Below are positions 24,486 to 33,452 of a stretch of 64,000 nucleotides of DNA, in pieces. Position numbers and translations under genes: made by a program. The DNA is taken from NCBI RefSeq assembly GCF_006363915.1, contig NZ_CP040946.1, one strand, 5' to 3'. Each line of letters starts with the position of its first letter. The first letter of the stretch is position 1. The stretch is from Methylophilus medardensis. Lineage in GTDB: Bacteria; Pseudomonadota; Gammaproteobacteria; Burkholderiales; Methylophilaceae. A model generated the notes under the pieces. It ran no database searches and was not told the origin of the DNA. It saw only the letters and a program-made list of their open reading frames with translations.

Positions 24486-25061
24486 TTACTCCTTTTTTTG
24501 CAATTTGCGGGTGCCGATTCCGGCTTGTTCTAATAATGCAGATAAGGCACTGACTGCTCGCGAACAATGCGTTTTAACGCTTCCTTCCGAACATCCCATG
24601 ACCGATGCGGTCTCCGCAACATCTAACTCTTCCCAATAACGCAGCACGAATGCTTCTCGTTGACGTAAAGGTAATTTTGCCAGGGCCTTTTCGATCAGCG
24701 CCATTATTTGCGACCGTTCCAACTGATCAGAGGGGTTGCTGCCTGCCTGCTCGACTTCGATTGTTTCCAGTAAGTCATACGCTTCTTCTTCAGACGAACC
24801 GAAGGACGAAAAAAGCGAGGTCCATAAGTTGCGCACCTTCTGCCGGCGCCAATAATCACGCGTGGTGTTTTGCAGAATACGTTGAAACAACATGGGATAT
24901 TCTTCTACAGGCTTGCTGGCGTATTTGTCCGCCAGCTTGAGCATGGCATCTTGGACGATATCGAGCGCAGCATGATCATCACGCACCGCATAAGCGGTTT
25001 GCCTGAAGGCTCGCTTTTCAATTTGACGTAAAAAATCCGATAGTTCTTGCGCACTCGCCAC
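24486..25061 (-). CDS. ECF-type RNA polymerase sigma factor
   Basis: A 191-residue sigma-70 family protein. Region 2 is FRQTAYAVRDDHAALDIVQDAMLKL then MLFQRILQNTTRDYWRRQKVR. Region 4 is LPLRQREAFVLRYWEELDVAETASVMGCSEGSVKTHCSRAVSAL. The start is a GTG at 25061 with GAGGA seven bases upstream. It heads a three-gene operon with DUF3619 and DUF3106, a conserved betaproteobacterial set that often also contains an RDD protein, missing here. The inducing signal is unknown but is probably envelope-related. Confidence 0.92.
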   Translation of the reverse strand: MASAQELSDFLRQIEKRAFRQTAYAVRDDHAALDIVQDAMLKLADKYASKPVEEYPMLFQRILQNTTRDYWRRQKVRNLWTSLFSSFGSSEEEAYDLLETIEVEQAGSNPSDQLERSQIMALIEKALAKLPLRQREAFVLRYWEELDVAETASVMGCSEGSVKTHCSRAVSALSALLEQAGIGTRKLQKKE

Positions 25062-25259
25062 TACAAATCCTCTTCCCCGAGATCGTCAACACTTGACGCT
25101 GACGTGCGTGCATTTTTTGAGACATTATTGTGATGGATGGCCTGTCACCAAAGAAATATGCACTGTTTTATCTCCCTGTCGCCTGCGAGTATATCAGTTT
25201 TAAATTTATTTACTGTTAGAATAAGCTGCAAGGCCGCGAAAGTTCGGTCGCCCTTTTTG

Positions 25260-25400
25260 ATGATTATAAAAACAAGCCCCATGGCCATGATAAATCCATC
25301 GCAAACGGCACAGTTATGTGCCTGTTGCAGCACGCTGCTGGAGTCGGTTGAATGACCGCCACAGCAGGCTTTGCTTCGCCGGAAAAAACTCCGGATACGC
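25260..25400 (+). pseudogene. Possible remnant of a PP0621-type small zinc-ribbon gene before pilS
   Basis: In many betaproteobacteria a short PP0621 protein (CxxC followed later by YCS-x-EH) precedes pilS. Here a frame reads AQLCACCSTLLESVE and stops at the pilS start. Another frame continues DRHSRLCFAG within the first codons of pilS. Together these resemble a frameshifted and decayed version of the C-terminal pattern. No hydrophobic N-terminus is left. Low confidence; it may be chance. Confidence 0.25.
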
Positions 25401-26956
25401 AACATTTGCGGTTATATAGCCTGTTTCGGCTGGGCGCCTCCGGCATGCTGTTCGGCAGTCAACTATGGCCTTACTTCAGAAATGCCCCCTCTGAGCCCTC
25501 TTTCTCATTCTGGTTATTACTGATCTTTTTTTTATATGCGATTGCAGTCAGTGTCAGTTTCGAGTCACTTCAATGCAAACGTGGGTTGGTTTTAAAAGTC
25601 CAAACGAGCCTCGATATTATTTTGATGGTGCTGATGCTGCACTTTCTGCCGGGCAATCAGAGTGGCATCGGTCTGCTGCTGATTATTAATATTATTTTTG
25701 CCGGTTTGATCAGTGATGGTCGCTTTGCTCTGTTTTATGCAGCGATTGCCACTATCGGCATCTTGCTCGAAAACACCTTTCAAGTGATCCATCGCAATCT
25801 GCCCTTAAATGACTATAGCAATGCGGTACTGCTCTCACTGAGTTGCTTCGCCACTGCTTGGCTGGCACAAACGCTCACTGCACGCATGCAAAGCAGCGAA
25901 ACACTGGCGAACCAACGCGGTCAAGACATTGAGCACTTAGCGAAAACCAACGCGTTGATCACGCGTGAAATGCCCAACGGGGTATTGGTGATTGATCAAC
26001 ATCAACAACTAAAGCATTACAACCTGCAAGCCAGCACGTTGTTAGGGCTTGAAGAAACCACACTGCATGCTGCGGTGCATTTACAGACCTCACTGTCAGA
26101 AATCATGCCAGCGGTGATGCAACTGTTACAGTCGTTTCCGGCCCATCAACTCGCCGCTGCCGATGCAGTCAAACTCAGTATCAATAATCGTGATTTAGGC
26201 ATACGCTTTCACGCCATTTCTGAAAGTATCGAAAACGGCGTCGTGATTTTTATTGAGGACTGGTCACAAATTCAAACGCAGGCACATCAAGTCAAACTAG
26301 CCGCATTGGGGCGATTAACCGCCAACATTGCGCATGAGATCCGTAATCCGCTGAGTGCGATTAGTCACGCCACCCAGTTGATGCAGGAGGACTCTCAACA
26401 ACCGAGCACGCAACGCATGTTACAAATCATCTCGGACAATGTGCAACGGTTAGATCAGATTATCAAGGACGTGCTGGAACTGAATCGTCGTGACCGTACC
26501 AACCAAGAGCAGCTCAACATCAATCACTTTGTACAAGAGTTTTATCAGCAATTTTGTGCGGTTGAGAAAATTGACCTGGCGAAATTTACGCTCGCCTTGC
26601 CCGCCCAAGAGACTGCGATTGTGTTTGACCGTCGACACATCAACCAGATTTTGTGGAATCTATGCAAAAATGGTTGGCGACACAGCCAACAGCAGCATGA
26701 AAGCTTGCAATTAAAAGTGGTGCGCGACAAAAGCGGACAATTTATCCACTTGCTCGTCAAAGATGATGGTAGTGGAATTGATCCCAACATTCAGCCGCAC
26801 TTATTCGAACCCTTCATGACCACAGAAAAAACCGGTACGGGCTTGGGCTTATTTATTGCCCGCGAGCTGGCCGAAGCCAATGGCGCAAAATTGAATTACA
26901 GTAGTAGTGCCAATGGCACCCAATTTTCACTGACAGTTAAAAAGGCAATTGTTTAA
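25352..26956 (+). CDS. pilS: Sensor histidine kinase PilS-like
   Basis: A 534-residue kinase. About six membrane helices fill residues 50-175 (FSFWLLLIFFLYAIAVSVSF, LLLIINIIFAGLI and others), followed by a degenerate PAS-like region (NGVLVIDQHQQLKHYN). HisKA has the phosphoacceptor His328 in LTANIAHEIRNPLSAISHA, and the ATPase domain has QILWNLCKNGWRHS, DDGSGI and TGTGLGLFIA. PilS with PilR controls type IV pilin transcription through sigma-54 in other bacteria; no pil structural genes are in this window. GGAG lies eight bases before the ATG. It ends directly against pilR. Confidence 0.9.
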   Translation: MTATAGFASPEKTPDTQHLRLYSLFRLGASGMLFGSQLWPYFRNAPSEPSFSFWLLLIFFLYAIAVSVSFESLQCKRGLVLKVQTSLDIILMVLMLHFLPGNQSGIGLLLIINIIFAGLISDGRFALFYAAIATIGILLENTFQVIHRNLPLNDYSNAVLLSLSCFATAWLAQTLTARMQSSETLANQRGQDIEHLAKTNALITREMPNGVLVIDQHQQLKHYNLQASTLLGLEETTLHAAVHLQTSLSEIMPAVMQLLQSFPAHQLAAADAVKLSINNRDLGIRFHAISESIENGVVIFIEDWSQIQTQAHQVKLAALGRLTANIAHEIRNPLSAISHATQLMQEDSQQPSTQRMLQIISDNVQRLDQIIKDVLELNRRDRTNQEQLNINHFVQEFYQQFCAVEKIDLAKFTLALPAQETAIVFDRRHINQILWNLCKNGWRHSQQQHESLQLKVVRDKSGQFIHLLVKDDGSGIDPNIQPHLFEPFMTTEKTGTGLGLFIARELAEANGAKLNYSSSANGTQFSLTVKKAIV

Positions 26957-28474
26957 ATGGCAAATTCTTATCGTTGTCTGGTGGTCGATGATGAGACCGA
27001 TATTCGCGAACTCGTAGTGCTGACTTTAGAGCGCATGGGCATACAGGCAGAAAGTGCTAGCACGGTCACAGATGCCAAGCACATGTTGCACTCATTTAAT
27101 TATGACTTGTGTCTGACAGACATGCGCCTACCCGATGGCTTAGGGCTCGAGCTGGTACAACATATCAATGCCCAATTCCCTGGTTTGCCGGTGGCGGTAA
27201 TCACGGCCTACGGCAGCGCTGAAAACGCTGTTTCCGCGCTGAAAGCAGGCGCTTATGACTACATCACCAAACCCATTTCCCTCAAACAATTACGTCCGCT
27301 AGTCGAATCAGCGCTCAAACTCTCGTCACAAAAAGAATCGCAAGGGGCGAATACCGTCGATTTAATTGGGGCGTCAGCCGCCATGGCTTACGTCCGCACC
27401 ATGATTGCGAAACTCGCGCGCAGTCAGGCCCCCGTCTACATCAGTGGCGAATCCGGCAGCGGTAAAGAATTGGCGGCGAGGTTGATACACCGCAACAGTT
27501 CGCGTAAGGATCAAGCCTTTATTGCGGTGAACTGTGGCGCGATTCCAGAAAACCTCATGGAAAGTGAGTTTTTTGGCTACAAAAAAGGCGCATTTACTGG
27601 CGCCATTCAGGACACCCAAGGCTTGTTTCAAGCCGCCAACGGTGGCACGCTATTCTTAGATGAAGTGGCAGATTTACCCTTGGCGATGCAAGTCAAATTA
27701 TTGCGCGCCATTCAAGAGAAAAAAGTCCGCGTGGTAGGTAACGCCAGTGAAGAGGCCGTCGATGTGCGGATTATTTCCGCCACCCATAAAAACCTGAATG
27801 CCATGATGGAAAAAGGGGAGTTTCGGCAAGACTTATATTACCGCTTGAACGTGATCCAACTCAAAATGCCCGCTTTGCGCGAGCGCCCCGAAGATATTCC
27901 TGAGCTGACTGAAAGATTATTGGGCAAGCTCTGTCTGGCGCAGGGCATCAGCGTGCCCAGTATTGCTGACGAAGCCAAAGTGTATATTCAACAACGCTCT
28001 TTTCATGGCAATGTGCGCGAGCTGGAGAATATGCTGGAGCGTGCGCTAGCGTTATGTGATGGTCTGACCATTACGATTGATGACCTCTCCTTGGATGACA
28101 CTCCGGCGCCTTTAAGCGATGCTCCGGTGTTACCATGGAATGCACGTGCCAGCGAACCTTCTGGCCTGCCTAATGCTGACGCAACGCACCGCACCGAACA
28201 CCCGGCACAGTCACTCGCAACGCCGATTGTCGCCAATCCGCCAGTAGGAAACAATACCATGCTACCGATGGATATTAGCCTCTCGGACTATCTGGAAGAA
28301 ATCGAAAAACGGACCATTTTGCAGGCGCTGGAAAAAACCAATAACAACAAAACGGCGGCGGCTAAATTATTGGGCATTAGTTTTAGAACCCTGCGCTACC
28401 GTTTAACCAAGCTTGGGCTATCAAAAGAGCAGGATGCGGATTTGGAAGAGTCCGATGGCGCAGATGAAGAATAG
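26957..28474 (+). CDS. pilR: Sigma-54-dependent response regulator PilR-like
   Basis: A 505-residue NtrC-family activator. The receiver domain carries the phosphoacceptor Asp55 (LCLTDMRLPDG). The AAA+ domain has the Walker A GESGSGKELAAR, the sigma-54 contact loop GAFTGA, Walker B GGTLFLDEVADLP and ALRERPEDIP. A Pro/Ala-rich linker leads to a Fis-type helix-turn-helix (NNNKTAAAKLLGISFRTLRYRL). It starts one base after the pilS stop and ends at a terminator, so pilSR is a two-gene operon. Its sigma-54 partner, rpoN, is in this window at 53.1 kb. Confidence 0.92.
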   Translation: MANSYRCLVVDDETDIRELVVLTLERMGIQAESASTVTDAKHMLHSFNYDLCLTDMRLPDGLGLELVQHINAQFPGLPVAVITAYGSAENAVSALKAGAYDYITKPISLKQLRPLVESALKLSSQKESQGANTVDLIGASAAMAYVRTMIAKLARSQAPVYISGESGSGKELAARLIHRNSSRKDQAFIAVNCGAIPENLMESEFFGYKKGAFTGAIQDTQGLFQAANGGTLFLDEVADLPLAMQVKLLRAIQEKKVRVVGNASEEAVDVRIISATHKNLNAMMEKGEFRQDLYYRLNVIQLKMPALRERPEDIPELTERLLGKLCLAQGISVPSIADEAKVYIQQRSFHGNVRELENMLERALALCDGLTITIDDLSLDDTPAPLSDAPVLPWNARASEPSGLPNADATHRTEHPAQSLATPIVANPPVGNNTMLPMDISLSDYLEEIEKRTILQALEKTNNNKTAAAKLLGISFRTLRYRLTKLGLSKEQDADLEESDGADEE

Positions 28475-28485
28475 TAGATGACGAA

Positions 28486-28522
28486 TAAAAAAAGGGCGAC
28501 CAAGTAATCGCCCTTTTTTATA
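28486..28522. terminator. Terminator between pilR and the Na/Ca exchanger gene
   Basis: AAAAAAGGGCGA then TCGCCCTTTTTT forms a 12-bp stem with an 8-nt loop and a T run. It lies 12 bp after the pilR stop, between convergent genes, and is probably used from both sides. Confidence 0.9.
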
Positions 28523-28563
28523 TCTGCAGCCGCTAAGCCGCTAAAATGAATATGGGCCGCCGC

Positions 28564-29574
28564 TTAACTAAGCACAATCGCTAAATAGGCCAGGTAGAAC
28601 AAGCCATTCACTAGCAAATGCCACACCAGCAGTCCACCCTTGGCAATGCGATAACGCAGCCAAATCGCGGCCAATAATGTGATCAAAATACCTAAAGCGA
28701 CTTCTTGTCTGGGTGCCCAATCCGTGAGCATGATGCCGATCGCAGGCAACAAGGTGCCCTGAAACACCATGGCGCCAGTGATATTCCCAAAGGCCAGCGT
28801 GTCTTTTCCTTTGCGGATCCACAAAATGCTGTTCACTTTTTCTGGCAATTCAGTCGCAATCGGAATAATCAACAAAGACAGCAATAAGGCAGACACGCCT
28901 AAGATCGCCGCAGCAGTTTCAACCTCATTGATAAAGCCTTTGGCACCTGCAATCAATAAGCCCAAACCGATGAGCAACTGCACCACGATGGTGGCCATAT
29001 TGGTTGGCAACCCAAGCTTGGAGAGCATCATGATGTCTTCGGCTTCGGTGGCATGGCCCTCTTCCACCAAGGCTTTCGAGGCCTTAATCGTCATCAGCAC
29101 ATACACAAAATAGGTCAGAATCATCAGAATACTGATGCCGTAGCGGACCAATGCCTGGGTGTGCGGAATAAACATGGCGATGCTGGCAAAAATAAAGGCC
29201 AGAATAAAGAAGTTCAGGTCACGAATCAGTCCGGTCCGCTCTGGGCGAATATGACCACGTGCGCCACGACGCTTCAATACGGACAATGCCATCAAACTGA
29301 TGGACAAGGTTGCCAACATCAAAGGTGCGCCGAGAATCGCGCCCACACCAATATCGTGGCCAGCATGGCTGTCACCCGTGGATGAGGTATACGAAAAAAT
29401 GGCCAACAGAGGCACTAAGGTCTCCGGCAACGCCGTACCCACCGCGGCAAAAATAGAACCAGTGACACCTTCAGAGATACCAAGTCGCTCACCTAAATGT
29501 TCTAGCGCGTTAGTGAACACTTCCGCTGCCACTAAAATCACCAACAACATTAACAATAATTGTAAAAAAACCAT
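28564..29574 (-). CDS. Sodium/calcium exchanger family (CaCA) membrane protein
   Basis: A 336-residue inner-membrane antiporter with two inverted alpha-repeats. The first is SIFAAVGTALPETLVPLLAI, the second SLLIIPIATELPEKVNSILW; the conserved acidic residues follow Pro in each and bind the cation. About ten hydrophobic helices surround a soluble loop (SKALVEEGHATEAEDIMMLSK). The cation (Ca2+, Na+ or H+ exchange) cannot be fixed from sequence. AGGA lies six bases before the ATG. It appears monocistronic. Confidence 0.9.
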   Translation of the reverse strand: MVFLQLLLMLLVILVAAEVFTNALEHLGERLGISEGVTGSIFAAVGTALPETLVPLLAIFSYTSSTGDSHAGHDIGVGAILGAPLMLATLSISLMALSVLKRRGARGHIRPERTGLIRDLNFFILAFIFASIAMFIPHTQALVRYGISILMILTYFVYVLMTIKASKALVEEGHATEAEDIMMLSKLGLPTNMATIVVQLLIGLGLLIAGAKGFINEVETAAAILGVSALLLSLLIIPIATELPEKVNSILWIRKGKDTLAFGNITGAMVFQGTLLPAIGIMLTDWAPRQEVALGILITLLAAIWLRYRIAKGGLLVWHLLVNGLFYLAYLAIVLS

Positions 29575-29700
29575 GACGATTCCTGTCTAGCGGTAATCAA
29601 TCTTACATGCGTCCACCGCCCGGTCCGCATGTGCATGACAAATGTGTGCACGCGGGCGGAATCATAACGCAATTCGCCCAAATTCACCTACAATGTTTGT

Positions 29701-30258
29701 ATGTCACACACCGCTAACACCACGCTACAGATTGATGCCGACGGCTTTGCAAACCCAGCACAGATGGTGCTGTCGCCCAATCAAGATGTGCGACCAGACC
29801 CTGCTGATATCGCGATGATCGTTATCCACAACATCAGCCTGCCGCCCAACCAGTATGGCGGACCCGGCATTGTGCAATTATTCACCAATCAGCTGGATAG
29901 CCAAGCCCACCCCTATTACGCAGAGATCGCGCATTTACAGGTTTCATCGCATTTTTTAATTCGGCGGAATGGAGAATTGATGCAGTTTGTCAGCTGTCTG
30001 CAACGGGCTTGGCATGCAGGCCTGTCTCAATGGCAGGGTCGTGAACGATGTAATGATTTTTCGATTGGCATCGAGTTAGAAGGCAGCGACTTTGAGGCAT
30101 TTGAAGCGGACCAATATCGCACGCTGCAAGCATTGATCGAGGCGTTGCGACAACGGTATCCAATCAAGCATATCGTTGGCCATTCTGATATTGCACCCGG
30201 GCGTAAAACAGACCCTGGGCCATTTTTTGAATGGCAGCGAATCTCTCAACCCGATTAA
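29701..30258 (+). CDS. ampD: 1,6-anhydro-N-acetylmuramyl-L-alanine amidase AmpD
   Basis: A 185-residue cytoplasmic zinc amidase of peptidoglycan recycling. It removes the peptide from anhydro-muropeptides taken up by AmpG. The amidase-2 fold shows MIVIHNISLPPNQYGG (zinc His), SSHFLIRRNGELMQFV, IGIELEGSDF, HIVGHSDIAPGRKTDPGPFFEW (zinc His and Asp ligands). A -10-like TACAAT ends only six bases before the ATG and there is no Shine-Dalgarno, hinting at a leaderless message, though no -35 is visible. AnmK, another recycling enzyme, is elsewhere in the window. Confidence 0.95.
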   Translation: MSHTANTTLQIDADGFANPAQMVLSPNQDVRPDPADIAMIVIHNISLPPNQYGGPGIVQLFTNQLDSQAHPYYAEIAHLQVSSHFLIRRNGELMQFVSCLQRAWHAGLSQWQGRERCNDFSIGIELEGSDFEAFEADQYRTLQALIEALRQRYPIKHIVGHSDIAPGRKTDPGPFFEWQRISQPD

Positions 30259-30296
30259 CTGCTGCGGGCAAATTCAGCGGCAGCGGATGAACGGCG

Positions 30297-30833
30297 TCAA
30301 GCGCTTTGCAATTGCTTTTGTAAGGTCATCAACTGCAAGTGTTCCACCTTCGGTTGCCACATATCTGCTCGCACTGGAAAAGGACTGTGTTCCCCTGTGG
30401 GCTGATAGCCTAGCCGTTGGTAAAAGGCGATCAAGGTTTGCCTGGCGCTCACGACCCGCATTTGACTCTGCAATGCCTGCCAGCGCACCACTGATTGCTG
30501 TTCAGCGGCCAGAATCAGTGTTTTGCCGTGGCCACGATTTTGCGCGACAGGCTCCACCGCAATCATGCCCAATTGCGCCGTACGGTGCGCCGGTATCCAC
30601 TCTATGCATAAGGTAGCAATCAATTGCGAAGCTTGCCAACAGGTCAGCATCAGCACGTCATCCCGTTGCAATAGCGCAAAAATATCTTCTTCGTTGGTCC
30701 GCAGGCCATCGAGCAAATCTGCCTCGGTGGTCCAGCCTAAACGGCTGGTTTCACCGCGATAGGCTCGATTGATTAAGGCCGCGATCAAACCGGCCTCATC
30801 AGCCACCGCAGATCTGAGCATACACACACTCAT
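30297..30833 (-). CDS. GNAT-family N-acetyltransferase
   Basis: A 178-residue acetyltransferase fold. The N-terminal strand-helix MLRSAVADEAGLIAALINRAY is followed by the acetyl-CoA segment LGMIAVEPVAQNRGHGKTLI and the C-terminal ARQTLIAFYQRLGYQPTG, the standard GNAT order. The substrate is unknown. The start ATG overlaps the stop of the upstream symporter gene (ATGA), showing translational coupling. A longer reading frame upstream is only the symporter in another frame. An internal ATG four codons on is the alternative start. Confidence 0.87.
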   Translation of the reverse strand: MSVCMLRSAVADEAGLIAALINRAYRGETSRLGWTTEADLLDGLRTNEEDIFALLQRDDVLMLTCWQASQLIATLCIEWIPAHRTAQLGMIAVEPVAQNRGHGKTLILAAEQQSVVRWQALQSQMRVVSARQTLIAFYQRLGYQPTGEHSPFPVRADMWQPKVEHLQLMTLQKQLQSA

Positions 30834-32056
30834 ACCAAGCGCTGTTCGAGGCGATGTTGAACGACCAGACTGCCGATCATATCGCCTTCTACATTGACGG
30901 CGGTACGCATCGTGTCCAGCAAGCGGTCTATCGGCAGTAAGATGGCAATCGCTTCTGCAGGCAAACCAACGCTTTGCAGCACCATAACCATGGTGACCAT
31001 GCCTGCACTGGGAATCCCTGGCGCGCCCATGGCGGCAATCATGGTGGTAAAACATACCACCAATTGCTGCCCGAAGGACAAATCGATACCGGCTAACTGT
31101 GCCACAAACAAGGCAGCGGCTGCCTCATAGAGTGCAGTGCCATCCATATTGAGCGTGGCACCCAGCGGCACCACGAAACCGGCAATGTCAGGTTTTACCT
31201 GCATATTTTGGGTGGCACAACGCATCGTGACTGGTAGGGTGGCATTACTGGAACTCGTCGCAAACGCGGTCAACAATACCTCACGTGCCTGCCGCAAAAA
31301 CCACCAAGGACGCTTGCCGGTCAGCAAAAAAAGTAACAGCGGCAACACCACCAAGCCATGCAGCAAAGTCGTGCCTGTCACCACCAGAATAAACTTGGTC
31401 AATGAGGCAAACAAGCTGAGATCTTGCGTGGCCACCAATTTAAACAACAGTGCTGCCACGCCAATGGGGGCTAAACGCATGATCCAACCGATCATCTGCA
31501 TGCACACGCCCAAGCCTTCCTCGAACAATGACAACAAGTGTGGCGCGCGATCAGCCGTCTGCACCAGCGCAATTCCCAGCAGCAAGGCAAAGGCGACAAT
31601 CGGCAAAATACTACCCTCGGCAAGGGCTTTAAACGGATTCATGAACACGCCATGCAAAAATTGCGTGAAAAACTCGGGCACACTCAGTTGCTTGGCGTCA
31701 AACTGCTGCATGCTGTCGGCAAACAGGTGCAGTTGCAAACCGGCACCCGGTTGAAAAATATGACTCGCGCCTATCCCAATCACCACCGCAATGACGGTGG
31801 TGGTCGCAAAAAACAATAACGTTGTTTTCCAGACCAGATGTCTTTGATGATGCAAACGCAAATTAGCAATGCCGGTGGTGATTGCACAAAACACCAACGG
31901 GATCATGACCATCTTGAGCAAATCAATAAATAATGTGCCTATCAACTGCGCTGCATAGAGGGCGGTGCTAACCTCCTGTCCGTGGGCAAAAAAACCCAAC
32001 AACACGGCGGCGATGGCTGCAAAAAATATCTGCCCGTTGAGTCCACGTGTATTCAT
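30830..32056 (-). CDS. Dicarboxylate/amino acid:cation symporter (DAACS family)
   Basis: A 408-residue membrane transporter related to GltP/DctA. Visible signatures are LFIDLLKMVMIPLVFCAITTGI, the serine-rich reentrant loop TAFATSSSNATLPVTM, PLGATLNMDGTALYEAAAALFVAQ (the NMDGT motif) and GAPGIPSAGMV followed by LLPIDRLLDTMRTAVNVEGD. It imports C4-dicarboxylates, glutamate or a related acid with Na+ or H+. The ATG at 32056 has an AGGTG site. It is translationally coupled to the GNAT gene. Confidence 0.92.
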   Translation of the reverse strand: MNTRGLNGQIFFAAIAAVLLGFFAHGQEVSTALYAAQLIGTLFIDLLKMVMIPLVFCAITTGIANLRLHHQRHLVWKTTLLFFATTTVIAVVIGIGASHIFQPGAGLQLHLFADSMQQFDAKQLSVPEFFTQFLHGVFMNPFKALAEGSILPIVAFALLLGIALVQTADRAPHLLSLFEEGLGVCMQMIGWIMRLAPIGVAALLFKLVATQDLSLFASLTKFILVVTGTTLLHGLVVLPLLLFLLTGKRPWWFLRQAREVLLTAFATSSSNATLPVTMRCATQNMQVKPDIAGFVVPLGATLNMDGTALYEAAAALFVAQLAGIDLSFGQQLVVCFTTMIAAMGAPGIPSAGMVTMVMVLQSVGLPAEAIAILLPIDRLLDTMRTAVNVEGDMIGSLVVQHRLEQRLV

Positions 32057-32152
32057 TCAAGCGCACCTTTAGTAAGCGAAGCATTGCGTAGCGATAAAGC
32101 CAACCGTAGCGGCTGCCCTCAACCGTTTAAGATTGCAAGCAAGGAGATTTAC

Positions 32153-33430
32153 CTAGGCGGTTTTCTCAAATACCGCCGCAAAAAAACCATCTGTGCCATG
32201 CACATGCGGTAACAATTTCAAATACACGCCAGTATCCAGCAAAATATTTTGTTGCGCTAACGCCTCATTGGCAGGGACCAGCTTAAAGTCTGGGTGTGCT
32301 TGCAAAAAGGCTTCAGCAATCGCTTCATTTTCATCACGTAACAAGCTGCAAGTCGCATACACAACCCTCCCGCCCGCTTTGCACAGCTTGGCGGCACGGG
32401 CGAGGATGTTGGTTTGTTTGACATTCAGTTCAGCCACATCCTCTTCGGCCTGGCGCCACTTCAAGTCGGGGTTGCGACGTAAAGTCCCCAAGCCGCTGCA
32501 GGGCGCATCGACCAGTACACGGTCAAATTTCCCGTTGAGACGTTTGAGTTTTAGGTCGTTTTCATTGTTAATGAGTTGTGCTTGTAGATTCGATAAGCCA
32601 CTGCGCTTGAGGCGTTGCCCCAAATTGTTTAAGCGCTTTTCAGACACATCAAAGGCATATAAACGGCCGGTGTTTTTCATCAGTGCACCCAATGCAAGGG
32701 TTTTACCGCCTGCACCTGCACATAAATCTGCCACCATCTGGCCACGCTTGGGAGCCACCAGATAACTCAGCAATTGACTGCCTTCGTCTTGCACTTCAAT
32801 TTTGCCTTCGGTAAACAAGATATGCTTACCAATATTGAGGCGAGCGCCCATGCGAATCCCTAACGGTGAGAATGGGGTCGGCGCGATGACGTTATCTTTG
32901 ACCGTATTTTCAGCCAACATGCGTGACAATACCTCTTCGCGGCTGGCTTTGATAGTATTGACCCGCAAGTCGAGACTCGCCTGTTCAAACATACTGCGAC
33001 AAATGGTCATCGCTTCGGTTTCACCGTACTCCTCGACCAATTTCAACCACAACCAGTCACGGACATCGGCCAGCACCGCCGGGGAAAATCCCTCGCTATT
33101 TTTGCTTTTAATGGTCACTGCCCATTCTTTTTGCCGCTCGTCCAACAACTCATCCAGATCGCGGATGCTTTTGCCTTCAATCTTTAATAGCCAGGCAATG
33201 ATCAGCTTGCGCGTATCCTCTTGCTCATCGGCTTCGCTGACACTGACTTCGCGTAGATAACGGTAGCGGCGCAGCACGCCATAGGCGGTCTCGGCCACCC
33301 AGGCACGCTCTTTGGTGCCTAACTCACGATGTTGGCGAAAAAACTCACTGAGTTTGGCATCTGCTGGGCTTTCAAACTTCAGCAGGTCGTTTAATAACAT
33401 CGCCGTCTGGCGCATGAGAGATTGGTTCAT
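32153..33430 (-). CDS. RsmB/NOP-family rRNA (cytosine-5) methyltransferase
   Basis: About 425 residues. An N-terminal NusB-like helical domain (LLNDLLKFESPADAKLSEFF) precedes a Rossmann methyltransferase domain. That domain has LDLRVNTIKASREEVL, the SAM site VADLCAGAGGKTLALGALM, DAPCSGLGTLRRNPDLKWR (motif IV, TPC/APC cysteine) and VYATCSLLRDENEAI (motif VI catalytic Cys). This two-cysteine arrangement is that of m5C RNA methyltransferases; RsmB acting on 16S rRNA is the best guess. The ATG at 33430 is chosen over a TTG one codon upstream. Confidence 0.9.
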   Translation of the reverse strand: MNQSLMRQTAMLLNDLLKFESPADAKLSEFFRQHRELGTKERAWVAETAYGVLRRYRYLREVSVSEADEQEDTRKLIIAWLLKIEGKSIRDLDELLDERQKEWAVTIKSKNSEGFSPAVLADVRDWLWLKLVEEYGETEAMTICRSMFEQASLDLRVNTIKASREEVLSRMLAENTVKDNVIAPTPFSPLGIRMGARLNIGKHILFTEGKIEVQDEGSQLLSYLVAPKRGQMVADLCAGAGGKTLALGALMKNTGRLYAFDVSEKRLNNLGQRLKRSGLSNLQAQLINNENDLKLKRLNGKFDRVLVDAPCSGLGTLRRNPDLKWRQAEEDVAELNVKQTNILARAAKLCKAGGRVVYATCSLLRDENEAIAEAFLQAHPDFKLVPANEALAQQNILLDTGVYLKLLPHVHGTDGFFAAVFEKTA

Positions 33431-33452
33431 CAAAGTCTTTCAAATACTTACA

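Noticed and set aside
29689..29701. Leaderless promoter for ampD
   Set aside because: TACAAT ends six bases before the ATG and no Shine-Dalgarno is present, but there is no -35 or TG extension, so the promoter call is too weak to list.
30834..31055. Longer N-terminus for the GNAT protein
   Set aside because: The extra residues are Arg/His-rich and come from the symporter gene read in another frame; the ATGA overlap marks the true start.
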